From Petaurus breviceps papuanus (lineage: Eukaryota > Chordata > Mammalia > Diprotodontia > Petauridae), in assembly GCA_028583685.1 (NCBI GenBank), contig JAMXIF010000073.1, positions 10,597,093 through 10,661,092 of the forward strand: a DNA stretch of 64,000 bases, written 5' to 3'. Positions 49,725-60,860 of the stretch are shown piece after piece (the first letter of the stretch is position 1; the number at the start of each line of letters is the position of its first letter). The notes below the pieces were generated by a model. The model saw only the letters and a list, made by a program, of their open reading frames with translations, was not told where the DNA came from and searched no databases. Both the position numbers and the translations under genes were made by a program.

Positions 49725-52700
49725 CCCTCTCTCTCTCTCCCTCTCCCTCTCTCTCTCCCTCTCCTTCCTCAGAAGTCTATTTTTAGTTTCTGTCCTCTGC
49801 TTTCCTTAATCCACCCTCCATTCTATTAGCCCCCTCCTCTTCTCTTATCCCATTCCCCTCCTACTTCCCTGTTGGATAAGAGAGATTTCTTTATCCAACT
49901 GAGTGTGTAAGTTATTCTCTTTTTGAGCCAATTCTGATGAGAAAAGGTTCAAGCATTGCTCCTGAACTCTTTATTTCCCCCTCTATTGTAAAAGCTATTT
50001 CTTGCATGCCTCTTTTCTTTGAGATAATTTTTCCTGTTTTTCTTTTCACTTCCCTCTTCTTGTGGATTCCTCTTTCTCAACCTGTAATTTTTGGGAGAGG
50101 AGATCATCCCAACATAATACTCTCACTTCTGTGCCCTCTGAATGTGTGTATACCTCCTAACTGCCCTAATTCTATTCAGTTCTGGTATTTTCACCAGAAG
50201 TGCTTGAAAGTCTTCTATTTCATTGAATATTCATTTTCCCTCCTAAGGATTGTACTGAGTTTTGTTGGGTAGGTTGTTCTTGGTTGTAATCCAAGATCCT
50301 TTGTCTTCCAGAATATCATATTGCAAGTCCTTCTGCTCTTTTAATATGGAAGCTGCCAAATCTTGTGTTATCCTAACTGTGGCTTAACAATATTTGAATT
50401 TTTTATTTTTGGATGCTTGTAATATTTTCTCCTTGAACTGAGGACTTTGGGATTTGGTTATAATATTCCTGGGTATTTTCCTTTTGGGATCTCCTTTAGG
50501 ATATGATCAGTGGATTCTTTTGGTTTCTATTTTACCCTCTGGATTTAAGATGCCTCCATAATTTCTTGAAATACGATGTCTAGATTCTTTTTTTTTTTAA
50601 TCATGGCTTTCAGGTAATCCAATTATTCTTAAATTGTGTATCCTTGATCTATTTTTCTGGTTCAGTTGTTTTTCCAAAGAGATATCTCATATATTCTTCT
50701 ATTTGACTTTGTTTTGTTTCTTATTTTTAATGTTTTTTTTTTCTTTTTGGAGGGCAATTGGGGTTAAGTGACTTGCCCAAGGTCACATGGCTAGTTTTTG
50801 TGTTAAGTGTCTGAGGCCGGATTTGAACTCAGGTCCTCCTGACCGGGCCTAGCTGTCCTGTTTTATTGTTTCTTGATGTCTTATGGAGTCATTAGCGTCT
50901 ACTTGCCCAACTTTCATTTTTAACAGTAAGCTTTGTTCCACATTTCCCATTTGGTCAGTTCTGTTTTTTAAAGTGTTATTTTCTTCCGTATTTTTTGTGC
51001 CTCTTTTGTCAAGCTATTGACTCTCTTCTCATAATTTTCTTGCATCACTCATTTTTTTCCTCTACCTCTTATTTGATTTCATAATCCTTTTTGAGCTCTT
51101 CTAGGAATTCTTGTTGGGCTTGTGTCTGATTCATATTTTTAATTTGAGGCTTTGCTTATAGCTTTTTTGACATCATTATCCTCTTCTGAGTTTCTGTGTT
51201 GATTTTTCTTGTCACTGTAGTTGCTTTTTATGGTCAGGTTCTTTTTTGTTTTTATTATTGGTTTCTCATTTGAAAAAATTTATTTCTTGACTTTGAGCTT
51301 TATGGTAAAGTCAGGCTCTGCTCCCAGGGCAGAGGGGCCACTGTCCCAAGCTTCGGATTTTTCCTGTTGCTGTTTTCAGAGCTGGTTCTGGGAATCTGTA
51401 AGTTTTTGGTGCTTTCAAGGTGGTATGATCCAAGGAGAGGTATAGACACTGTTCTTCTGGCCTGTGCTCTAGTCTTTACCCAGGAAGGGGCTTTGTTCCT
51501 CTCAAGCTACAAGTGCTAATGCTCCTCTTGGCCTTGGGGCTGTAACTGGGGATCCTGCTTTCCAGAGGCCACAAGCACTAGAGTTCCCCTTTGCCCTGGA
51601 ACTGCTTATGGGCAATGCAACAAGGTTATCAACTCACAGCCAGCAAAGGGTCCCTTTTAATCCTTTTCTGACCAGCTCTCTGACCCTCTTACCATCTGTG
51701 GGCTGAGAGCTCCCAAAGCCACTACTGCTACTGTTGCTGAGGCATGTGCTGTGTTCCAGGCTGACCACTACCGAACTCTCCTGCTGTCTTCCCAAGTTGT
51801 CTTGGGCTAGAAAAATGTCTCACCTTGACCTTTTCTTGGCTCTGCCATTCCAGAATTCAATCCAAGGCATTATTTTAAAGTTCTTTAGAGGGGAATGTTG
51901 GGAGAGTTCAGCAGAGTTGCTGCCTGTGCTCTGACATTTTGCCACTGGTAACTTTTTTTTTGCTTTTTGGAGGGCAATTGGGGTTAAGTGACTTGCCCAA
52001 GGTCACATGGCTATTTTTTGTGTTAAGTGTCTTGAAGCTGAATCCGAACCTAGGTCTTCCTGACTCTAGGGCCAGTGCTCTGTTCACTGCGCCACCAAGC
52101 CGCCCCCCACTGATAACTTTCTAATGCTAACCAAAGATATCATGGGTTTCTTCTCATGGTCAGGACCTTCCCCCCCTCCTACTGCACACAACCATCCTGC
52201 CACCCACATCCAAGCCTGGCAGATATGATATCTGACCTAACCTCAGCAACTCCTGCTTGTCTCTTCATTACATCCACATAAGCTTCCCATGCCCACTTAT
52301 TAAATCAACCAGTGATGTTAGGCCCAAAGCTTTTGCAGGACTGTTCCTGCATAGTGTGAATCCTCTGGGTGCCTGTCTAAAGTTATCCAGGTTTAATCTT
52401 AGCTGTTATAAGCTGCACATGTAGACCTTAGACATTGCCATATCACTTAAGTGCATATGATCATATACATCATAGGCTACACAGACACAGTTTGGGAAAA
52501 GAGTTTCAAATACTTATGTCCTATATCCTTTTTCTTCTTCCCTTTTTTGATTAACCTTAAATATAGAGACAGATAGATATACATTAAAACTTGACCTTTT
52601 AATAAAGCAGTCACCAAATAAATTAGTATAATCTTAATCCATTCATCCTGGTATTTGTGTGGATTTCCCCCACATATCTTAACTCTGTAGATATTCTTTT

Positions 52701-54657
52701 TATAGGTTACTTTCTTTACTTCACATGACTTAATTCAATGCACATCTTTCCACACTCACATGGGTAGCAGGTGGCAAGCCCTGCTTCTCTGACCACACTG
52801 TACATGTCACTACATTGCCTGTTGGGTGTCTTGTCACTTCCTGGAGAGTCCACATGGGCTATGGATGGTGTGGGCAGGAGCTAGAGGAAGCATAATAGTC
52901 ATTTTAGGAGCCTTCTACTACTCAGAGGGGTGAAGCCAGCATTTTTCTTGGAAACACATTAGAGTGTGAGCTCATCTAAAGCAAGGACTTTATATCCTTT
53001 CACTTAGCACAGTGCCTAGAAAATTCTAAGGGCTTAATAAGTGCATCTAGACTGACTGACTGATTCATCTTCCCTTCCTCGGAGTCTCAGAGCTATCTAT
53101 GCCTGGGATTCCCAAACTACTGTTATATGAAGGCCTAGGCATAAGATTAATAATGGGCAAGGATCAGTATAATTGCTAAATGATTGGAAGGTAATAAGTG
53201 ATGGGAATTCATAGAAGGAAATTAGAATATTCCTAGCAATTGGAATAGAAGAAACTAAGGTTTAGAGGATGATTTACCTAAAGTCCCCAGTGGAGTAAGT
53301 GACTGATTCAGGATTTGAATCCAATTCCTTTGACCCTAAATCCTAATTGCTCATTATTCAACATCATACTATTGTGTCTGAAGTAATTGTCTTTACAGTG
53401 ATTATACTATGTTATGGAAATGTTTGTTTTAGTCCATAATTTAAAAGCAAAATAAAAAATTTAAAAATTAAAAGAATGTAAGCTACATGAGGGTAAAGAA
53501 AAAAAGATTTAAAATTGCAGAACAGTTGCCAACGTGAATCGGTTGGAAGCACTTTCCTTGCTAGTATTTTTCTACACAGCTAAAATCACAGGTCTGAACA
53601 ATAACAACAAAATACCATAAAAGAAGAGTAATTAATTCTTACTATGGTTATATTATGGTGCTTGTAAACTCTTGGTAGGGAGTATAAAAAGATACAGGCA
53701 TTGAGATTTATAGAACTTTCCTTGTTTACAAACTGCCATCAAATACCATTAAACCCTCACCCACTCCATATACCTTGGGTATACAAAAGCAGCACCTGTT
53801 TTCTAGGAGCTTATATGTCAGAAGGTTATGTCCTATCATGAAGGCATCATTCATTGATAAGGCACAGAGCATTGTTTTGGACATCAGTGTTTAGCTAATG
53901 TCTTTCCTGTAAGAGGAAGAGAATGTCAAAGAATTCTCTATTGTGTTTTCTAGAGTGAAACAGTAAGAGGAAGAAATGACTGTATTATTAATATTCCCAA
54001 AGGTGTGAATGTTCATAAAGACGCTGAACTTTTCATGAGAATGGTGGGGAGGATAATGATGGTAATTGAATGAAACAAAATTTATTTATTAAGTGCCTTT
54101 TTTGTACAAGGCTTTCTTTTTGTATTTTTTGTTGCTATTATTTTGTTAGAATAGCAAAACAATGTTTTCCTGGTAACATTTAAACTCAGTATATTTATGT
54201 GACCTGCAAACATGTCTTCCTTTTGTTCCATTCAGAGTTGTGCAGGGTTACATTTTGGGGGTTTTTTACCCCCAGAACTGAAATTTCATTAGTGTGCAGA
54301 ATTCCTAGTGTTTCTACCCAAGTAAATTAGCAGGCAGCTAACTCATTGGTAACTTATAGTCTTTGAATCGCCTGGGGGCACTTAAGATGAAGTGATTTAC
54401 ACTAAATCATATGGCCAGTATGTGTCAGAGGAGAGATGTGAATCAGGAGCTTCCTGAACCCAAGGCCAGCTTTCAATACATTATTCCATGTTGTCTTTCA
54501 TGGGCATCTATATCTAAATACATATATGTGTGTGTATATTATATGTGTCTATACACACATATGTATAAACACACCTGTACATTTTAGGATTCTCTAGATA
54601 ACTGTACCTTATTCCACATTAGACAAGAGGTTGAAGGTCTACTTGAGACCTAGGTCT

Positions 54658-54708
<51 letters not shown>

Positions 54709-57700
54709 CGTGCATGTGTAGCTTAAGAATCAGTATTGGGGGAATGGCTAGGTGGTGTAGTGAATAGAGCATCTGCCCTGGACTCAGGAGGACCTGAGTC
54801 CAAATCTGGCCTCAGACACTTAACACCTACTAGCTGTGTGACCTTGGGCAAGTCACTTAACCCCAAATTGCCCTGCCCTCCCCCCTCCAAAAAAAAAAAG
54901 AATCAGTGTTGGGAGTTGGGGGCGGTGTGGGGGTATTTCACAGGCAGTTCCAGAATCAGCAGCAGTGTTTGTCTTAGCTCAGGCATGTGAAGAGGGGAAA
55001 GTGGAGAAGGTTCTGAATTTAATTTAATTAACATACCTTTGTGACCTGAGCCTTGTGATTAAGCATATTACAGTGTCTGATAGAGTGACTTTATTTTTGG
55101 AACCTCTTCTTAAGCTCTCTGTAACTGAGAACAAGGTCATGGCAGGATTAGTCTTTATCCTTTCTTCTCAGCAAATCCTGTTATTGTTCTGGGATGCTGG
55201 AAGCCAATTTCATTTTAGGCTGTTTTTGGTGTCACAGGCATTGCTTGTAGAATTCAAGTCTATGCGAACCACTCCAGTAAGAAAGGAGAAATGCTGTTAA
55301 AAGACTGTTCCCATCTCTATTCCCAACTACAAATGGGATATTATATAATGAAAACGGAGCAGAGGAAGATAGGGGAGCTTTGACTCTCTTAGCACTTTTC
55401 TCCCATCATATTTTGTAAGGGTAAGAGAGTTTGGCCCATTCTTCAGGATTTCCTGGTAAATATATCAACAGTAAATAGCATCAGCTGATATATCCCTTTT
55501 TAAAAATGTGCTGAAGGCAATGCAAGGTCCTAAAACAATTCCAAAGGACTCATGATGGAAAATGCCATCCACATCTGGGGAAAGAACTATGGAGTCTGAA
55601 TGCAGAGTGAGGCAGACTCTTTTCTTTTTGTTTTGTTTCTTTCTCATGGTTCCTCCCATTCGTTCTCATTTTTTTATACAACATGACTAATATGTTTAAT
55701 AGGAATGTATATGTAGAGCCAAATCAGATTTAATGCTGTCTCGGGGAGGGGGGTAGGGAAGGGAGGGAGAGAAAATTTAACACTTGTAGAAGTGAATGTT
55801 GAAAACTAAAAACAAATAAATTAACTTTAAAAATTTGCTGAAGGCAGAGAAAACAAGAGATGGTTTGGTGAGGCCAAAAACCAGCAAGGAAAGTTTGACC
55901 TGGATTGACAGGTATACCAAAAGGGTCAGGGGCCAACTGGATAGTAGCCTTTCTGTTGAATATCCAGGGTAGATAATTGAGAATCTGCTGTCTATATCCA
56001 GGGGACAGATAAAATGAAGATTTAATATGGTTCTGGTTAATGAGTTTTGTACATTATATGATTATTGTACTATTCTCATCCGCAAATTGGCTGACAGCAG
56101 TGTCCACATGGGGAACCAAGGACTGACTTAATACAAATTCATCGTGTTTAAGAAGAAATTCCTGAGCATCCCATAAATAAGAGGAACAGACTTGCAGAAA
56201 TCAGAAGCTGTTCCTGAAGTAGGGTATTCTTCCAGAGTTAAAGCCGTTGAAACTGAGCTCCTCTCCCTTCCAGAGCTGACCTTCATTCTCTTGGTCCAGC
56301 TCCCAATGATTTTCAGTTGGCAGTTTCCATGTCAGGAACTGCACTTAGAGTATCTGTTCCTTCTCACTTCTTACTCTGTGATCCGATGATGCTGGCCTCC
56401 TTGCTAATTTGCACGAGACTCCCAGTGACAGATTTTCCTGGTGGCTGTTTCCCATGCCTGGAATGCTCTCCCTCCACACCTTCTGACTTTCTTGGCTTCC
56501 TGCACAAGTCAGCTAAAATCCCACTCTCTGAAGAAGACTTTCTTGATCCCCCTTAATGTAGTGCCTTCCCTCCCTTGATTATTTTCTCCAATTCTTTTCT
56601 TGCTGTTTGCATGTGGTTTCCCCCATTAGACCCTGAGAGCCAGAACAGGGTTTGGGTGGGTTTATTTTGTTTGTTTGTTTGTTTTTGCCTTCCTTTGTAT
56701 CCTCAGAACTTTGCACTGTGCCTCTGGGACATTTTGAAGAATTAAAGAACCCAGGTGCTGTTCCCTTCCTGGCCCTGGTTTGCATGTCTGGGGAAAAGCG
56801 CTTGCTAAAAAGTCAGAACTTCAGTGAAGTCACCTCCATTGTCTTCACTACAACTTGTAGCCTATTCCTGACTCTGAGGAATGCCAGCCCAGAGGCCTCT
56901 TGACCTTCTAATTCTCTCCTGAGAATTGGTTTGGAGCCCAAGACTATCTCATCATGCCTTTTCTCAGGCCAGTTGCTTGTTCAAGTCCAGTCTAGTTAAT
57001 AAGCTTTTATTAAGCACCTAGGATCTGCCAGGCATTGTGCTGAGCCCTGGGAATACAAAGAAAGGTGAAAAATAGCTCTGGCTCTCAAGGAACTCAGTCT
57101 AATGGGGGAGAGAGTGTACGCTAACAGCTTTGTACACTTGAGATATAGACAAGATAAACAGGAGGTAACCTCAGAAGTAAGGCAATAAAATGAAGGACTG
57201 GGAAAGACTTTTTTGCAGGGGGAGGGCAGGGCAATTGGGGTTAAATGATTTGCCCAAGGTCACATGGCTAGTAAGTGTGTCAAGTGTCAGAAGCTTGATT
57301 TGAACTCAGGTCCTCCTGACTCCAGGACCAGTAATCTATTCACTCTGCAACCTAGCCATCCCTGGGAAAGATTTCTTGCAGAAGGTGGGATTTTAGTTGG
57401 GACTTGAAGGAGGCAGGGAATCAAGAAGGGTGGAGATGAGTAGATTCCAGGCATGGGAGACTGGCAGGGAAAAATGCCTGAAGTTGAGAGATAAAGTATG
57501 CTGGGCAAGGAACATGGAGGAGGATGGGGGAGACTCGGGCATGTTTGTAGGTGGCAGGGTTAGGGTGAGAAGAGAGGGGGAGATTGAAGAGTAGGGGAGT
57601 TTGGTGGCACTGTGAATAGAGCACTGGGCCTGGAAGCAGAAATTCCGTTTCCCAAGTTCAAATCTGGCCTGACACTAGCTGTGTGACCCTGGGCAAGTCA

Positions 57701-60700
57701 CTTAACCCTGTTTGCCTCAGTTTCCTCATCTGTAAAATGAGCTGAAGAAGGAAATGGCAAACCACTCCAGTATATTCCCCAAGAAACTCCTAAAATGGGA
57801 TCATGAAGAGTCAAACATAACTGAAAATGACTAAACAATCAGAGCACCTATAATTGATATCACATTGCTTGCCTTCTCAGTGGGTGGGGGAGGGAGGAAA
57901 GGAGAGAATTCAGAACTCAATTTTTATTTAAAAAATGAATGTTAGGGCAGGTAGGTGATGCAGTGAATAGAGCACCGGCCCTGGAGTGAGGAGGACCTGA
58001 GTTCAAATCCAGTCTCAGACACTTTACACGTAATAGCTGTGTGACCTTGGGCAAGTCACTTAACCCCAACTGCCTTGCCTTCCCCCTCCAAAAAAAAAAT
58101 GAATGTTAAAGATAAATCAGTAATAACTTTTTTTTTTTAAAGAAAAGTAGGGAGAGGGGCGGCCAGGTAGCACAGCGAGTAAGAGCACCGGCTCCAGTGT
58201 TGAGAACACCTGGAGATCGAATCCCGGGCTCAGACACTTAGCACCCACCCAGAAACACCTGGCCGTGTAACCTTGAGCAAGTTACTTAACCCCGATTGCT
58301 TAAAAAAAAAAAGAAAAGAAAAGTAGGGAGAGAGTAGAGGTAGTAGAAGGGACAATCTGCTGGAAAAGATAGAATGGAATGGGATTACTTGAGAAACTAT
58401 AGGAATTAGCCTTGACAAGGAGCAGACTTACTTCAGCATGTGAGATAGGGGATAGCAGCAGAAAAAAATCTGAGTGATATGAATGAGAGCTGTTGGGAAT
58501 AACCAAGAATTTTACCTGGCCATGAATGGATTTAGGGGGAAAAAATGACTTTTATTTCGCAGCATTTCAGAGGGGTGACTTGGCCTTTTACAAACCCTTG
58601 TGAAAGGTGCCAAGTACAAAGTTAAGCTAGTTACACAGTCCTTTTATAATTCATTCAGATTCGAATTTCACGCCTTGAATCCCATTGGTTAGCATTTCAG
58701 TGCTCACCAAACCACGCCCCTTGACCACATCCTCTCATTTCCACATTTCAATTCTCCCCTCCTTCTCATCCTCATATACTTTATTCTTTTTTTTTTTTTT
58801 TACTTTTTGGAGAAGCGAGGTAGGGCAATTGGGGTTCAGTGACTTGCCCAAGGTCACACAGCTAGTAAGTATTAAGTGTCTGAGGTCGGATTTGAACTCA
58901 GGTCCTCCTGACTCCAGGGCCGGTGCTCTATTTTCACTGTGCCACCTAGCCGCCCCTACTTTATTCTTTATAAAAGGAAATGCCAAGCCAGAATATTTTT
59001 AGTCTCCTCTCCATTTGTCTGCATCAGATAGCATGAGAAAGGTTTCTCTTCAATTGCTATTTGACAAAAGCTGAGTTTGAAGATTCTAGCCCAGGATATC
59101 AATAATAAAAGTCCCATTATCTGAGGCAGGATCTGGATTTGTAGCCCTTTGACCCATCCTGATCCATCAATGAGAAATGACCTGGCAGTGCCTTTTGATA
59201 TCCTGGAAGAGGACTTCTTAGAATAAAGAGTTGGTAGATATGCTGATTTTCAGGTGCCCTCTACAAGCAGTTTTTGTCTCTGACATTAGCCATCAGTATG
59301 GCTTCAAGTTCGGTTTCCTATAATTTCTGTGGAAACAAAATTCAGTCATATCTTACAAGAGCATTCTTGGCGAATGACCTCAATTTTTTCAGTGAAATGT
59401 AAGGCAAGCTCTTCAGCTGAAAGGGAAGCCTTTGATAGTTTGAGAAGGGTTGAAACTGTTTAGAAAAGGCACGGTGGAGTAGTGAATCAATTAGAGAGCT
59501 GTAAAAGGATTGCCAGGCCTCAGTGAGGGCTCGATTGAGATTATGTAATTTAGAAGTCATCTAATATGTTGTAGTAGGAAAAAAAAAAACCTGGACATGA
59601 AATCAACCTACTTTATGGGTTCAAGATCCACTTTGGACATATACTTGCCTCTGTTCCTAAATGCTTTCCTTCCTAAAGCCTCAGTTTCCTCATCTGTAAA
59701 ATGTAAATATAAATATTGTAGTAAAATGGTGATATCCTCTTGGATACTCTCCTCTGGGATTTTTTTTTTTAATCTCTCTCTTGGTTCTCCTACCTAAGTG
59801 TAACCTTCTCAGTTTCCTTTATCGGAGATCTTCCATATCGTACACCCTGACTGTGGATGTACCCCTAGGTTCTCTTCTCTTTCTATACTCTCTTTCTTAA
59901 TGACCTCATCAGATCACATGGGTTAGGTTTTCCTTTCTATGTGGATGGCTCCCAGATCTGTATTTCCAGCCCAGTCTGTCCCCTTAACTTTAGTCTCACA
60001 CCACCAACAGCCACTTCAAACTGAACAAACATTCAGATTGAACATTTCAAACTGGATGTCCCACGATCATCTGAAACTCTTTTCCAGAGTGCTCAGAACA
60101 CAGCTCGTTATCTTTCCCTCTCAAACCCACCCTTTTTCAGAATTTTCCTATTTTTTTCAGGAGAACCACCATCCTTCCAGTTACCTAGGTATGGAACACT
60201 GGCATCATCTTTGACATTTCACTTCCCTTTATCCCCCCAACCCAGTCAGCTGCCAAGTCGTTCTTCTTTCTACCTCCACAACCTCTCTCCCATCTGTTCC
60301 CATTTCTAACCCACACAAACACTGCCATACCTAAAGCTTTGATCACCTCTTGCTTAGACTTTTTCAGTGGCCATCTGCCTTGTTTCCCTATCTCAAGTCT
60401 CTGCACTCTCCAATCCATTTTCTGCAGTGATTTCCCCTTAAGAGCAAACCTGACTCTGTCACTCCCCTACTCAATAAACTCTAGTGGCTCCCTATTTCTT
60501 CGAGTATCAAATAGAAACTTCTCTGCTTGGTACTTCTAGACTTTACTGCACAGTCCTCCCCTTCATACACCTGGATTTCTTGCTGCTCTTCATATACCCC
60601 ACTCCATTACCTATCTTCATGCCTTCAAATTGGCTCTTCCTCATGTGTGGAATAGCTCACCTTTTTAGAATCCTGAGTCTCTTCAAAGCCTTTCTTGATT

Positions 60701-60826
60701 CCACTCTGCTGCTTGTGCCTTCTTCCTGAAAATCACCTTGCAGCTATTTTGTTGTACATACATATATATCCATATACATATGTGTGTATCTACATTTATA
60801 TGTACATATGTATTTATATAGTTATA

Positions 60827-60860
<34 letters not shown>

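Larger units (their letters stand above)
44378..51941 (-). mobile_element. L1, antisense, both ends present, with internal rearrangement
   Basis: The T-rich 3' end and 3' UTR are at 44378-44840, ORF2 C-terminal half at 44840-46872, ORF2 N-terminal part at about 48920-49550, a pyrimidine-rich stretch at 49550-49770, the ORF1 region at about 50200-51300, and the 5' UTR at 51300-51941. The duplication CCACTGGTAACTTTTT at 44362 and 51942 marks one insertion event. About 450 bp of ORF2, judged against the L1 at 28-32 kb, are replaced by an inverted L1 segment (46873-48919). SINEs sit at 45301 and 50736. Reading frames are broken, so it is inactive. Confidence 0.85.

Noticed and set aside
49550-49770. 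CRISPR-like or satellite array
   Set aside because: No spaced repeat with unique spacers; it is a simple pyrimidine tract in a vertebrate genome.
49494-49829. Ser/Leu-rich open frames
   Set aside because: Pure translations of a TC microsatellite.
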